Below are positions 1-10,770 of a stretch of 37,666 bases of DNA, in pieces. The position numbers were made by a program, and so were the translations under genes. The DNA comes from Erysipelotrichaceae bacterium (GTDB lineage Bacteria > Bacillota_I > Bacilli_A > RFN20 > CAG-826), in the NCBI GenBank assembly GCA_022777645.1, contig JALFFX010000048.1, forward strand, positions 1 to 37,666, in the 5' to 3' direction. Below the pieces are notes generated by a model, which saw nothing but the letters and a program-made list of their open reading frames with translations, was not told the DNA's origin and did no database searches. Position 1 is the stretch's first letter, and each line of letters starts with the position of its first letter.

Positions 1-1
1 C

Positions 2-2704
2 CTAGTCGCGTTAATTGGACAATCAGGATGTGGGAAATCGACATTATTAAATATGATAAGTGGTGTCGATCAAGATTATAATGGCTCAATATATTTTGAA
101 AATATTAATATACAAAAATTAAAGCGTAACAAATTAAAAGATTATCGAATAAATAATATTGGATATGTTTTTCAAAATTTTTCATTAATTAATGATGAGA
201 CTGCATTTGATAATGTCATGCTTCCACTTTCTTGCTCGTCTTTGCTAGTCAAAAGAATAAAAACAAGGCGTGTAAATGACGCTTTTGAATTATTACATAT
301 TAGTGAGCTAAAAAATAAAATTGTTGCCAATTTAAGTGGTGGAGAAAAGCAACGCGTTGCTATCGCAAGAGCGATAAGTAATTCCCCTAAAATTCTTTTA
401 TGTGATGAGCCCACTGGTGCGCTTGATGAAGAAAACGCTAAATCGATATATGAGATATTGCACAAATTAAGCAAAAATTATTTGGTTATCGTAGCAAGTC
501 ATGATGAAGAAATAAAAAAATATGCTGATAAGATAATTGAATTTAAGGATGAAAAAATTATTACTTATTCATTAAATAATAATATTGAGTTTAAAAACAA
601 AATCCCTCCATTAATTGGAGAAAATTTTGAAAGGAAAAATAATCAACTTCCATTAAATTATGCTTTTAAACACGCAAAAGCAAAAATGAAGCGAAAGAAA
701 TTTCGCTATTTGCTAACAAACATGATTTTATCGTGTGCTTTTACTTCTCTTTCTTTATGTTTTATTTTATCTTCTTCGATAAAAGAGAAAATAGGCGATG
801 CTTTTTCATCATTAAGTGGCGGTAATCAGATAATTTTATCTTCTAAAAACAATATAAAAAATCCAATTGGAAATGTTTATAGTGCAAATAAAGATAGCAT
901 CATAAATATTAAATCATCATTTAAAGATGATATTGAAAATTATGGTGTATCTTATTTTGTTAATTTTGAATCATTTTTCAAAGATGTTAATGAATGCTAT
1001 ATCCCAAAAAGTGGAAAGAAAATATATATTCCATCTTTATCAACTCGATCGATAAATGAATATCGCTGGCTTACCGGAAAGGATAATGAATTAATATATC
1101 CATACTCTCCGTCTTCATTAGAAGATGATGAACTTGTTTTGGCGTTATCTTATGCTGAAATGAGCAATATTTGTTACGAACTTCAAATCCAAAGAAATTA
1201 TCATTCATTAGGAGAATATATTCGCGGCAATGATTTGTTTTTGGCGTTAGAGGTCGCTAATACATCGTGGCAATATGATGATGAACAATTATTTAAAATC
1301 GTTGGAGTTTGTGAAAGCAAGCAAACATCTTTGTTTCATACATCTTCGCTTTGGAATGAAGCTGTTTTTGAAAAATTAATGCGTCTTCCTAGTGATGATA
1401 ACAAAGAAAGTTATTTTCCATGGGAAATGTATAAAATTTATTATCTAAAAACTAAAGAAGATCCTTCCTTTTTTATAAATAAAACGATTAAAGATAAATC
1501 GCTTTATGATTTTGTTTTCGAAAGAGCTAATTATTCTTATTGTCCACTTCTTTGCAAAATTAATGAACCTTGTCTAGAAAGAAGAGTTTTTGTGTTTACT
1601 GTCGATAAATATAGTATCGATTTATCGCTTCTTGAAAATGTTATCAGGTTAGAAAATAAATTAAGCAATTATTATTTCTTATCTAGTTTTGGCTATGCAT
1701 CTTATGGCAACAATATTTTATCTGGGTTTTCAAAAAATGCTTTTATTAGCAAAGAAAAAATATTATTAGAGCAAGTAATAGATGCAGATACATCTTTTAA
1801 TAAGGAATCAGAAAATATCAATTTAGATATTCCTGAAGGTGTGATAAATGGCAATTATTTATTATCTTTTGGAAACGGATTTAAGTTTTCTACTCTCGCG
1901 GATAATATTGTTGATGGCAGGTTCCCACTCCGCGATGATGAGATAATGATTTCAACATCGCTTGCTAAAAAGCTAAACATCTCTAGTAGTGGTGAATATA
2001 TATTTTTTACTTCAATAAGCGAAGAGAATTATCTACCTGATGGAAAGATTGAAAAGAATTATGTCATTAATAAATTGCGAGTTGTGGGTTTAAATAAAGA
2101 AGATAATTTATATATTTATCATAACGGAAATTGGACTATATCATTTTTTCGCGATTATCTTGGTGTCTCATCTTTTAATCTAATTCCTGAAAAAGTTGTT
2201 TTTGAACTCGATAAAAGTGTTGATGCTTCTTTAATATGCTCCCGCTTTAATCGCTTGTATCGTGACTATAATTTTATAAGCCCGAAAGCCGAGATTGAAA
2301 AAAGTGCAAATGAAACGCTTGAATACGCCAACATATTATTGATTTCATTTTCATCTCTTACTGGTGTAATTTCCCTTCTTCTTTTAATCGCGGTGACAAT
2401 GCTAAATATTTATGAAGGAGAAGAGGAAATGAGACTATATTCGCTCATTGGATTAAGAAAAAAAGACATCGGATTATTATTTATTGCTCAAGCTTTATTT
2501 ATTGGATTGATCGCTTTTATTTTATCGCTTGTCGAATCCATTTTTATAGATGCTTTTGTCAATAAAGTATTAAGCAATTTATTTAATACATCAATGTCTT
2601 TTAATATCAATATTATTCCGTTTATTGTGTGTTTTATTATCGCTTTTATGCTTTGTTATTTATCAAGCAAAATTACGACTTCGATAATGCTTCGAAAACG
2701 CTAA
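2..2704 (+). CDS. ABC transporter ATP-binding protein fused to FtsX/MacB-type permease (5' partial)
   Basis: Reading frame is open from base 2 (LVALIGQSGCGKSTLLNMISG, Walker A), then LSGGEKQRVAIARAI signature and LLCDEPTGALD Walker B, followed by a long region with C-terminal TM helices. Confidence 0.93.
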   Translation, partial: LVALIGQSGCGKSTLLNMISGVDQDYNGSIYFENINIQKLKRNKLKDYRINNIGYVFQNFSLINDETAFDNVMLPLSCSSLLVKRIKTRRVNDAFELLHISELKNKIVANLSGGEKQRVAIARAISNSPKILLCDEPTGALDEENAKSIYEILHKLSKNYLVIVASHDEEIKKYADKIIEFKDEKIITYSLNNNIEFKNKIPPLIGENFERKNNQLPLNYAFKHAKAKMKRKKFRYLLTNMILSCAFTSLSLCFILSSSIKEKIGDAFSSLSGGNQIILSSKNNIKNPIGNVYSANKDSIINIKSSFKDDIENYGVSYFVNFESFFKDVNECYIPKSGKKIYIPSLSTRSINEYRWLTGKDNELIYPYSPSSLEDDELVLALSYAEMSNICYELQIQRNYHSLGEYIRGNDLFLALEVANTSWQYDDEQLFKIVGVCESKQTSLFHTSSLWNEAVFEKLMRLPSDDNKESYFPWEMYKIYYLKTKEDPSFFINKTIKDKSLYDFVFERANYSYCPLLCKINEPCLERRVFVFTVDKYSIDLSLLENVIRLENKLSNYYFLSSFGYASYGNNILSGFSKNAFISKEKILLEQVIDADTSFNKESENINLDIPEGVINGNYLLSFGNGFKFSTLADNIVDGRFPLRDDEIMISTSLAKKLNISSSGEYIFFTSISEENYLPDGKIEKNYVINKLRVVGLNKEDNLYIYHNGNWTISFFRDYLGVSSFNLIPEKVVFELDKSVDASLICSRFNRLYRDYNFISPKAEIEKSANETLEYANILLISFSSLTGVISLLLLIAVTMLNIYEGEEEMRLYSLIGLRKKDIGLLFIAQALFIGLIAFILSLVESIFIDAFVNKVLSNLFNTSMSFNINIIPFIVCFIIAFMLCYLSSKITTSIMLRKR

Positions 2705-3567
2705 TGTTTATTTATTATTTCATGTTCTCCATCAAATAAAAACATAACGCCAATTACTTCCGGACCAGCATGGTATGAATTTGTAGGAGATGATGGATTA
2801 AATGATACTTTCTTAAATCCCTTCTCATAAAGATATGCAGTTAATTCTTCGATAAATGAATCATCATATGTTGATGCATTGATAATCGCTTCCGTTTTAT
2901 CGATTTTTTCATATTTATTCAATCGATCATCAACATATTTTCTAATGCATTTATTTGAATTTCCACGATATATTTTTCCAACGACTAATTGACCATGTTC
3001 GTTTGTTTGAATTTCAGGTCTAAGATTTAATAGCTTTGAGAAAAGATATTTAACGCCAGAACATCTTCCACCTCTATATAAATAATTCATATCTTTGATG
3101 ACGAGTGATGTTGATGCAAATGGTACTCGTTTGGTTACTAATTCATATATTTCATCACTTGTATAGCCAGCATTTTTAAGTTTAACTGCGTATTTAACTA
3201 AAAGCGCAGTTCCTCCTCCTGATGATAATGAATCAATAACTTTGATTCTTGGATTATCTTTAGCAACAAAACAGGCATTGTCATAGCAACTAGATAATGC
3301 TTTTGACATTGTTATATGAATAATCTCATCATATTTCTCTAATTCCTTAGCAAAGAATTCTTCATATTCTGCAATGTTTGGAGCGGCGGTGTGGCACATT
3401 ATTTTAGTTTTATTTGTGAATTCGAATAATTCTTTAACTGAATATTCATTATCGAAAAATGTTTCGCCATTTTTTTCGATATGAAAATGAATAATATCAA
3501 TATCTAATTCTTTTAATGTTTCAATTGGTAAATCAGCTGAACTTGTGGCAGTAATTCCTATTTTCAT
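2701..3567 (-). CDS. DegV family (fatty-acid binding) protein
   Basis: 288 aa starting MKIGITATSSADLP; DegV-like layout with YRGGRCSG motif; RBS-like ggaggg upstream. Confidence 0.85.
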   Translation of the reverse strand: MKIGITATSSADLPIETLKELDIDIIHFHIEKNGETFFDNEYSVKELFEFTNKTKIMCHTAAPNIAEYEEFFAKELEKYDEIIHITMSKALSSCYDNACFVAKDNPRIKVIDSLSSGGGTALLVKYAVKLKNAGYTSDEIYELVTKRVPFASTSLVIKDMNYLYRGGRCSGVKYLFSKLLNLRPEIQTNEHGQLVVGKIYRGNSNKCIRKYVDDRLNKYEKIDKTEAIINASTYDDSFIEELTAYLYEKGFKKVSFNPSSPTNSYHAGPEVIGVMFLFDGEHEIINKH

Positions 3568-3681
3568 ATTTGCCCTCCTTTTTTAACTAGCAATACTATA
3601 AGTGATTATTTGATTGATTTATCTAAACTCTTTAATATAATTAAGTAGATACCAATTCTACTGTTGGTAGAGAGGAGCAAA

Positions 3682-4305
3682 ATGAACAATATTAAGGCAA
3701 ATATTGCTAAAAATATCATCGAATTGCGTAAAAAGAATAAATGGACGCAAGCCGAACTGGCCGATAAATTAAATTACAGTGATAAAGCTGTATCAAAATG
3801 GGAAAGAGCAGAAGCTGTTCCTGATATTGAAACACTTCACGCCCTTGCAGAACTTTTTGGTGTGACTGTTGATTATTTTTTGTATTATGGAAAACAAGTT
3901 CAGCAAGAATATGTTGTTCCAAAAATTGAAAATTTGTTTCAAAAATTAGCAATATTATTTTTAAGTTGTATTGTCATTACTTCTTTGGCGTTATTACTTT
4001 TTGTTTTAGCAATATATCAAGCCTGGCCATGGCATGAACATGCGTGGTTGATATTTGTTGTCGCAACACCAATTTTATGTACTTGTGTTTCTTTGTTCTT
4101 TTTATTCAATAAAGTCTGGCTTGGTTCAGTGATATCTGTTTCTTTGATTCCTGTTTTTATATTTGCTTCTGTTTATTTATTTTTATTTTTTATTGAGGGC
4201 AAAAATTTCTGGTTGATGTGGTTATTTTTACCTTTTGTCGTTGGAGCGATAATTTTGCTTTTCTTTATGAATCGAAAATCAAAAAGAAACAAAAAGACCA
4301 AATAA
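3682..4305 (+). CDS. XRE-family HTH regulator with C-terminal TM helices
   Basis: N-terminal HTH (ELRKKNKWTQAELADKLNYSDKAVSKWERAEAVPDIETLHALAELFGV) followed by about 4 hydrophobic segments; ATG with agaggag RBS. Confidence 0.9.
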   Translation: MNNIKANIAKNIIELRKKNKWTQAELADKLNYSDKAVSKWERAEAVPDIETLHALAELFGVTVDYFLYYGKQVQQEYVVPKIENLFQKLAILFLSCIVITSLALLLFVLAIYQAWPWHEHAWLIFVVATPILCTCVSLFFLFNKVWLGSVISVSLIPVFIFASVYLFLFFIEGKNFWLMWLFLPFVVGAIILLFFMNRKSKRNKKTK

Positions 4306-4325
4306 CTTTTATTATCAAATACTTG

Positions 4326-4353
4326 ATTGACCTTAAGGTCAATTTTTTATTTT
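4326..4353 (+). terminator. Rho-independent terminator
   Basis: ATTGACCTTAAGGTCAAT inverted repeat followed by a T-run. Confidence 0.7.
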
Positions 4354-4479
4354 AAATTAATTCAGGATTAGTAAAATATTTATTTTACAAAGGGAAATTA
4401 ATTCTAATTTTATAATGGTATATAAGATATATTTCTTTATTGATAGACTTTAAGACAAAAATAATTGATAATTATTTAT

Positions 4480-6012
4480 ATGAAAAAGAAAATCGGACTA
4501 GCTTGTTTGTCGATTATCACTGTTGCATCACTTTCATCTTGTGCATATTTTTTAAGTTCGTTTTTCCCCACTCATTCATCAACCATTACAAGCATCGCGC
4601 CATCACAAGGCGATGTTGGTGATGGTTATGTTAAACCAGCTGAATTTACATATGATCTACAAGATGTTAATGAAACTTGTGGACTTATAAATCTTGAATC
4701 AGTTGGCAATTCAAAAATGTTAGTCATTCCTGTTGAGTTTAGTGGTGGTACATCATTTACCAATTCTGATTTAACAAATATTCACAATGTATTTTTTGGT
4801 GAATCAAGCGACACTGGTTGGGAATCTGTTTCAAGTTTCTATGAGAAAGCCAGTTATGGAAATCTTAAAATAAGTGGTGAAGTTGCCCCTGTTCTTAAAT
4901 CAAGATACACTCTTAGCAGTTTGACATCTGCAAGTAAAACTTCATCTGGAGATTACCGTCCTGATTTACTTATTCTCGAAGAATTTTCTAACTCTAGTAA
5001 ATATGCTTCATTACGTCAAAATTATGACATCAACAAAGATGGGTATATTGATACAACAATATTTGTTTATAATTCCTTAATCGATTCTGAAAAAGGTTAT
5101 TGGGCATGGTGCACATCAAATTCAGATTATCCTAGCACAACATTACCAACTGTTAATGGCTATATGTGGGTTTCATACAATTTTATTTATGGTAATCAAA
5201 AACGTGGAAGCTCTTCAGTTCCATATGCTGCTTATGGTTTAAAAGTTGATGGACACACAGTCATTCATGAAACCGGACATCTTCTTGGTCTTGACGATTA
5301 TTATTGCTACGATGATGCTTGGGATCCAAGCGGAAAAATTGAGATGCATTCCAACAATATTGGCGATGAAAATATTTTCTCAAAAATGGCTTTAAATTGG
5401 GTTAAACCATATCATGTTAAAACTGATAACAGCGTTACTTTAACACTACGTTCAAGCGCATTATATGACGATGCGATCATCATTAATGATAATTGGAACG
5501 GTTCGCCATGCGATGAATACATTGCTATCGAATATTATTCACCACACGGAAATAACGAAAAGGACGCTCTTGCAGCTTATCCTGGAAACAATTACCAAAT
5601 GTATACAAAATCTGGTTTTAGAATTTATCATATAGATGCCCGTGTTGCTGAGATTAATAACAGATTAGTTTTCCAAAGATATAGCGATACACTTGGAAGT
5701 GGTTATTATCAAGTCGGAGCCTCAAATACTCCTTCAAGATCATATTTAGGCACAGAATATAATAAAAATAATTTCAAGATGGTGCATTTACTTGAAGCAA
5801 GTGGTGTGAATACATTTAAAAATAATTACGGCACAAGTCGTCCTGATTATGCAACCAATAGCACATTATTTGTTCAAGGACATTCGCTTAAAGCCACTTC
5901 AGCGTTCTTTGTTAATGGTGATAAATTTAACGATGGAAGTACTGTCGGTTATCGTATTGATATCGGAAAATGCACATCTGCTCAAGGCACTATAACAATC
6001 ACTAAAATTTAG
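4480..6012 (+). CDS. M6-like secreted lipoprotein metalloprotease
   Basis: Lipobox (MKKKIGLACLSIITVASLSSCAYF), HETGHLLGLDDYY zinc motif (HExxHxxGxxD), DINKDGYID Ca-binding-like loop. Confidence 0.85.
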   Translation: MKKKIGLACLSIITVASLSSCAYFLSSFFPTHSSTITSIAPSQGDVGDGYVKPAEFTYDLQDVNETCGLINLESVGNSKMLVIPVEFSGGTSFTNSDLTNIHNVFFGESSDTGWESVSSFYEKASYGNLKISGEVAPVLKSRYTLSSLTSASKTSSGDYRPDLLILEEFSNSSKYASLRQNYDINKDGYIDTTIFVYNSLIDSEKGYWAWCTSNSDYPSTTLPTVNGYMWVSYNFIYGNQKRGSSSVPYAAYGLKVDGHTVIHETGHLLGLDDYYCYDDAWDPSGKIEMHSNNIGDENIFSKMALNWVKPYHVKTDNSVTLTLRSSALYDDAIIINDNWNGSPCDEYIAIEYYSPHGNNEKDALAAYPGNNYQMYTKSGFRIYHIDARVAEINNRLVFQRYSDTLGSGYYQVGASNTPSRSYLGTEYNKNNFKMVHLLEASGVNTFKNNYGTSRPDYATNSTLFVQGHSLKATSAFFVNGDKFNDGSTVGYRIDIGKCTSAQGTITITKI

Positions 6013-6129
6013 GGTTATTTTTTTCATATTTTGTTTATAACAAGTGCAAAAAAGTAAGCGCTTTTATTTCTTTCTATTTACTTATTTGATTTCTTATTAT
6101 ACAATAAGCACGCTTTAAGGAAGAAAAAT

Positions 6130-7236
6130 ATGTCATTGAAAGCTGGAATTGTCGGATTACCAAACGTCGGAAAATCAACCCTTTTTAATGCGATTACCAA
6201 TTCGCATGTTGAAGCGGCAAATTATCCTTTCGCAACCATTAATCCAAATACAGGTGTTGTTAATGTCCCTGATGAAAGATTAACTTTTCTAACAAATTTA
6301 TTTAATCCAAAAAAATCAATTCAAGCTACTTTTGAATTTTTCGATATTGCTGGTCTTGTTAGAGGGGCGAGCAAAGGAGAAGGATTAGGCAACCAATTCT
6401 TATCACATATTAGAGAATGCGATGCGATTGTTGAGGTTGTTCGTTGCTTTGATTCAAATGAAATCATCCACGTTGATGAAAGCGTTGATCCAAAACGCGA
6501 TATTGAAACAATCAATCTCGAACTTGCTATGGCTGATTTAGCCACTGTTGAAAAGCGCATTGCGTCCATTGGTAATAGAGCGCGCATCAACAAGGACAAA
6601 GAGTCAGTTTATGAAATGTCTTTATTAGAACAACTCAAAAAAGTTCTTGAAAGTGGTGAATCTGCTCGATGCTTATCGCTTAAAGATGAAGACAAGGAAT
6701 ACATTGAAAAAAATTATCATCTGTTGTCACTTAAGCCAATTATTTATGTCGCCAATGTTAGTGATACAGATTATATGGATCTTGATAATTGTGCTTATCT
6801 TCAAATTGTCAAACAAATTGCAGAAAAAGAAAACGCTCAAGTCATTCCTGTCTCATGCGAGATTGAATATGAATTATCATCGCTTCCAAAAGAAGAAAGA
6901 GATGAATTTCTTGCTTCATTAGGGGCGAGCGAATCAGGCCTTGATAAAGTGATTAAAGCAGCATACAAATTGCTTAATTTATCAACATTTTTCACAGTTG
7001 GTCCTGATGAATGTCGTGCCTGGACATTTAAAACCGGTAGCAGCGCCCCAAAATGCGCTGGTATAATTCACACCGATTTTGAAAAAGGATTTATTAAAGC
7101 TGAAGTATATTCATATGATGATATCAAAAAATATGGAAGTGAGTTAGCTCTTAAAGAAGCCGGCAAACTTCGCATGGAAGGCAAATCATACATCATGCAA
7201 GATGGCGATATTGCTTTCTTTAGATTTAATGTTTAG
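6130..7236 (+). CDS. ychF: Redox-regulated GTPase/ATPase YchF (Obg family)
   Basis: GLPNVGKSTLFNAITNSHVEAANYPFATINPNTGVV at the N-terminus; C-terminal TGS-like end (EGKSYIMQDGDIAFFRFNV). Confidence 0.97.
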   Translation: MSLKAGIVGLPNVGKSTLFNAITNSHVEAANYPFATINPNTGVVNVPDERLTFLTNLFNPKKSIQATFEFFDIAGLVRGASKGEGLGNQFLSHIRECDAIVEVVRCFDSNEIIHVDESVDPKRDIETINLELAMADLATVEKRIASIGNRARINKDKESVYEMSLLEQLKKVLESGESARCLSLKDEDKEYIEKNYHLLSLKPIIYVANVSDTDYMDLDNCAYLQIVKQIAEKENAQVIPVSCEIEYELSSLPKEERDEFLASLGASESGLDKVIKAAYKLLNLSTFFTVGPDECRAWTFKTGSSAPKCAGIIHTDFEKGFIKAEVYSYDDIKKYGSELALKEAGKLRMEGKSYIMQDGDIAFFRFNV

Positions 7237-7251
7237 TAAGGAGGCGAATTA

Positions 7252-7728
7252 ATGTTTCGTATTGGATTTAGTGAAGACATTCATCCATTTAAAGAAGGGC
7301 GAAAATTAGTGCTTGGCGGCGTTAAAATTGATAACGAAGTCGGTCTTGATGGACATAGCGACGCGGATGTAGTTTTACATGCTGTCTCAGAAGCAATTTT
7401 AGGCGCTATGACATATGGTGATTTAGGAACTCTTTTCCCAGATACTGATGATAAATATAAAGATGCTGATAGCATGATGTTGTTAGCTGAGGTTGCTCAA
7501 ATAATGCAACGCGAAGGCTTTAAAATCAATAATATTGATATTCAAATTGCTACTGCTCATCCTCGTCTTTCTTCATATGTCAAACAAATGCGTGAAAATA
7601 TTGCATCAGCATTAAACACGAAAGTGATTAATGTTTCTGTAAAAGCCATGTCACATAATGGTGTTGGTCCAATTGGAGAAGGCAAAGCATGCAAAGCCCA
7701 AGCAATTGTCTTGTTGAAACATAAATAA
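7252..7728 (+). CDS. ispF: 2-C-methyl-D-erythritol 2,4-cyclodiphosphate synthase
   Basis: 158 aa with DIHPF, GGVKI...GLDGHSDADVVLHAV, and DLGTLFPDTD motifs. Confidence 0.97.
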   Translation: MFRIGFSEDIHPFKEGRKLVLGGVKIDNEVGLDGHSDADVVLHAVSEAILGAMTYGDLGTLFPDTDDKYKDADSMMLLAEVAQIMQREGFKINNIDIQIATAHPRLSSYVKQMRENIASALNTKVINVSVKAMSHNGVGPIGEGKACKAQAIVLLKHK

Positions 7729-7731
7729 TTT

Positions 7732-9366
7732 ATGAATATTGAAAATTTGTTAAAAGAAAAATTAGTTAACGCTTTAAATAGTCTCGGTTTAGAAGTTAGT
7801 GTTGCCGATATTGTTATCGAAACATCAAAATCACCAATTCATGGCGACTATGCCACAAATTGCGCACTCAAATTCGCTTCTAGACTTAAAAAATCACCTC
7901 GCGATTTTGCTCAAGAAATCGTTGGTATTCTTGAGAAAAGCGGCATTGAAAAAATCGAAATCGCTGGCCCTGGTTTTATCAACTTCTTTTTAGAAAAAAC
8001 GACAATTGGTTCAGTTGTTAAAAAGGTTATTGCAGAAGGTGATAATTATGGCCGCGCAGAAAAGAAAAACAAAACAATTAATGTTGAATTTGTTTCTGCT
8101 AACCCAACTGGAGATCTCCATTTAGGTCATGCCCGTATCGCTGCTGTTGGTGATAGCATTTGTCGATTATATGATTTCGCTGGTTTTGATGTAACACGCG
8201 AATATTATGTTAATAACGCTGGTAATCAAATCAATACTTTAGGACTATCATTATCGATTAGATATCATCAAGCCTTTGGTGAAGATGTTGAACTTCCTGA
8301 AGATTCTTATCACGCTCAAGATATTGTTGATATCGCCGCTTCATTAAAAGCAAAATATGGCGATAAATTATTAAGCGAAACAAAAGAAAATTTCGATTTC
8401 ATCACCAACTATGGCATGGAAGAAGAACTCAATAAGATTTGGCGTGATTTAGATTTATATCGCGTTCATTTCGATGTTGTTACATTGGAAACTGACATTC
8501 GTAAAAATGACCACGTCAAACACGTTCTTGAAGAAAAATATAAGAAATATTCTTATGTTGATGATGGTGCAATTTTCTTAAAAACTTCTGATTTTTTAGA
8601 TGATAAGGATCGTTGTGTTGTTAAAAAAGATGGCTCATATACTTATATGATGCCTGACATTGCTTATCACTTAAATAAATTAAATCGAGGATATGATTTG
8701 TTAATCGATGTCTTAGGAGCTGATCATCATGGCTATATTAACCGTATGAAATCTGCTTTGATGATGCAAGGTTATTCAAGCGATGTCCTTGAAATTGAAC
8801 TCATTCAAATCGTCCGTCTTATTCAAGGTGGAAAAGAAGTGAGAATGAGCAAAAGAACAGGTGCAGGCATTAGCTTGCGAGAATTATGCGAAGAAGTTGG
8901 CGTTGATGCGACAAGATATTTCTTTGTCAGCCGTGCCGGAAGCGCGCATCTTGATTTTGATTTAGATGTTGCCTTACAAAAAAATTCTTCCAACCCAGTG
9001 TATTATGCACAATACGCTCATGCGAGATTGTGCAAAGTATTATCTCTTGCTAAAGAAAAAGGCATTAACATTGACGAAAATGCTGCATCACTTAGCGATA
9101 GCAAATATGAAAATGATTTGCTGAAATGCATTAATGATTTCCCAAAAACTGTGGAAAGTGCTGCTATTAAACGCGCCCCATATATGATGGCAAATTTCAT
9201 TCAATCATTAGCAAGTGCAATTCATGCTTTTTATACTGAATGTCGTTTGATTGATGAAAGCAACTTATCGCTTACTTCATCACGACTCGCTTTAGCAAAA
9301 GCCGGCTCAATTACAATGAAAAACGCGCTTAACCTCATCGGTGTAAGTGCCCCAGAGAATATGTAG
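7732..9366 (+). CDS. argS: Arginyl-tRNA synthetase
   Basis: VEFVSANPTGDLHLGHARIAAVGD (HIGH-type motif) and VRMSKRTG (KMSKS-like). Confidence 0.97.
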   Translation: MNIENLLKEKLVNALNSLGLEVSVADIVIETSKSPIHGDYATNCALKFASRLKKSPRDFAQEIVGILEKSGIEKIEIAGPGFINFFLEKTTIGSVVKKVIAEGDNYGRAEKKNKTINVEFVSANPTGDLHLGHARIAAVGDSICRLYDFAGFDVTREYYVNNAGNQINTLGLSLSIRYHQAFGEDVELPEDSYHAQDIVDIAASLKAKYGDKLLSETKENFDFITNYGMEEELNKIWRDLDLYRVHFDVVTLETDIRKNDHVKHVLEEKYKKYSYVDDGAIFLKTSDFLDDKDRCVVKKDGSYTYMMPDIAYHLNKLNRGYDLLIDVLGADHHGYINRMKSALMMQGYSSDVLEIELIQIVRLIQGGKEVRMSKRTGAGISLRELCEEVGVDATRYFFVSRAGSAHLDFDLDVALQKNSSNPVYYAQYAHARLCKVLSLAKEKGINIDENAASLSDSKYENDLLKCINDFPKTVESAAIKRAPYMMANFIQSLASAIHAFYTECRLIDESNLSLTSSRLALAKAGSITMKNALNLIGVSAPENM

Positions 9367-9382
9367 GAAAGAAGGTATTTAT

Positions 9383-9808
9383 ATGGAGAAAAAATCACTT
9401 TTATCAGCAGCCTATGAAGTATTGCTTGCTTCTGATAAACCCCTTCAATTCAAAGAATTATTTGAAAAAAGTGCCACCATTTGTGGTCTTGATTTAAACG
9501 CCACATCAACTTTATCGAAAATGGCACCTTTATACACCCAATTAAGTGTTGATGGAAGATTCGCTGTGTTTGCTGGCGGAATGTGGGATTTAAAATCTCG
9601 CTACAAAAACGAAATTGTTCGCAAAAGTGTTATTGTCGATGATGACGATGACGATGAAGGCGATGATATCGATTTTGAAGAAAAAGAGTTATTGAACGAA
9701 GAATTAGGTGTCAATTCATCAGGCGATGGCAAAGATGATAATGACGATAGCGATGACATCGATTTTGATAATCAAAAGAAAGACGAAGAGGACGACGATA
9801 ACTATTAA
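9383..9808 (+). CDS. rpoE: DNA-directed RNA polymerase delta subunit
   Basis: N-terminal HARE-HTH-like domain and a long acidic Asp/Glu C-terminal tail. Confidence 0.88.
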   Translation: MEKKSLLSAAYEVLLASDKPLQFKELFEKSATICGLDLNATSTLSKMAPLYTQLSVDGRFAVFAGGMWDLKSRYKNEIVRKSVIVDDDDDDEGDDIDFEEKELLNEELGVNSSGDGKDDNDDSDDIDFDNQKKDEEDDDNY

Positions 9809-10770
9809 TGGATAAAGGTATTAAAGATATTTATCGACTTATAAAAAAATACGATGTAATCACAATATATGGTCATGTTAATCCTGATTGCGATTGCTAT
9901 GGTTCATCTTTGGGATTGCGTGAAATTCTTCGCACCAATTTCAAGAAAAAGAAAATTTATTCTTTAGGTTATGGAACCGAAGCACTTTATGATATGCTCG
10001 GAAAATATGATGAAGTCGATGATGAAACGATAAAAAATTCACTTGCGATTATGGTCGACTGTTCAGAAACAGCTCGTATCATGGATCAAAGAGTGATAAC
10101 AGCAAAACAAATCGTCAAAATTGACCATCACATCGAATCAACTCCTTTCATCGGTTATAAGTGGGTTGATACAGGTTCAATCGCCTGTGCTCAAATGATT
10201 GTCGAATTTGCTTTAAAATATCGTCTTAAAATCAATTCTTTGGCGGCTAATTTGCTTTATTTAGGCATTTGCACTGACTCAGGCAGATTTAGATATGCGC
10301 CAACAAATGCAAGAACTCATCGCATTGTTGCTAATCTTTATGATATTGGTGTTGATCCAAAACCAATGTTTGATGTTTTGTATCAAAGCGATGCAAATTT
10401 TGTTAAATATCAAGCTTTGTTAGTTTCAAAATTTGAACAAACAGAGCATCATGTTGTTTATTGTTTTGCCGATGTACCAGATTATCAAAAATTTGGTTTA
10501 ACATATGATCAAGTTTCGAAAAATGTTAATGTTATCGGCAATATCAAAGGATGCCCAATTTGGGTATTATTTACCCGTAGTCCAGAAGGTGTTATTCGCG
10601 TTGAATTTAGAAGTCAAAAAATCAATATTCAACCAATCGCTAAAAAATATGGTGGTGGCGGTCATAAATGCGCGGCTGGTGCAAGACTTGTCGACCAAAA
10701 AGATTTTTCTCTTGCTATGCAAGTAGTCAAAGATTTAGATGAACTTGCCAAGGAGAATGAGAATGCTTGA
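9808..10770 (+). CDS. nrnA: DHH/DHHA1 phosphoesterase (NrnA-like nanoRNase/pAp phosphatase)
   Basis: GHVNPDCDCYGSSLGL, DHH-like IDHHIES, and GGGGHKCAAGA C-terminal motif. Confidence 0.9.
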   Translation: MDKGIKDIYRLIKKYDVITIYGHVNPDCDCYGSSLGLREILRTNFKKKKIYSLGYGTEALYDMLGKYDEVDDETIKNSLAIMVDCSETARIMDQRVITAKQIVKIDHHIESTPFIGYKWVDTGSIACAQMIVEFALKYRLKINSLAANLLYLGICTDSGRFRYAPTNARTHRIVANLYDIGVDPKPMFDVLYQSDANFVKYQALLVSKFEQTEHHVVYCFADVPDYQKFGLTYDQVSKNVNVIGNIKGCPIWVLFTRSPEGVIRVEFRSQKINIQPIAKKYGGGGHKCAAGARLVDQKDFSLAMQVVKDLDELAKENENA

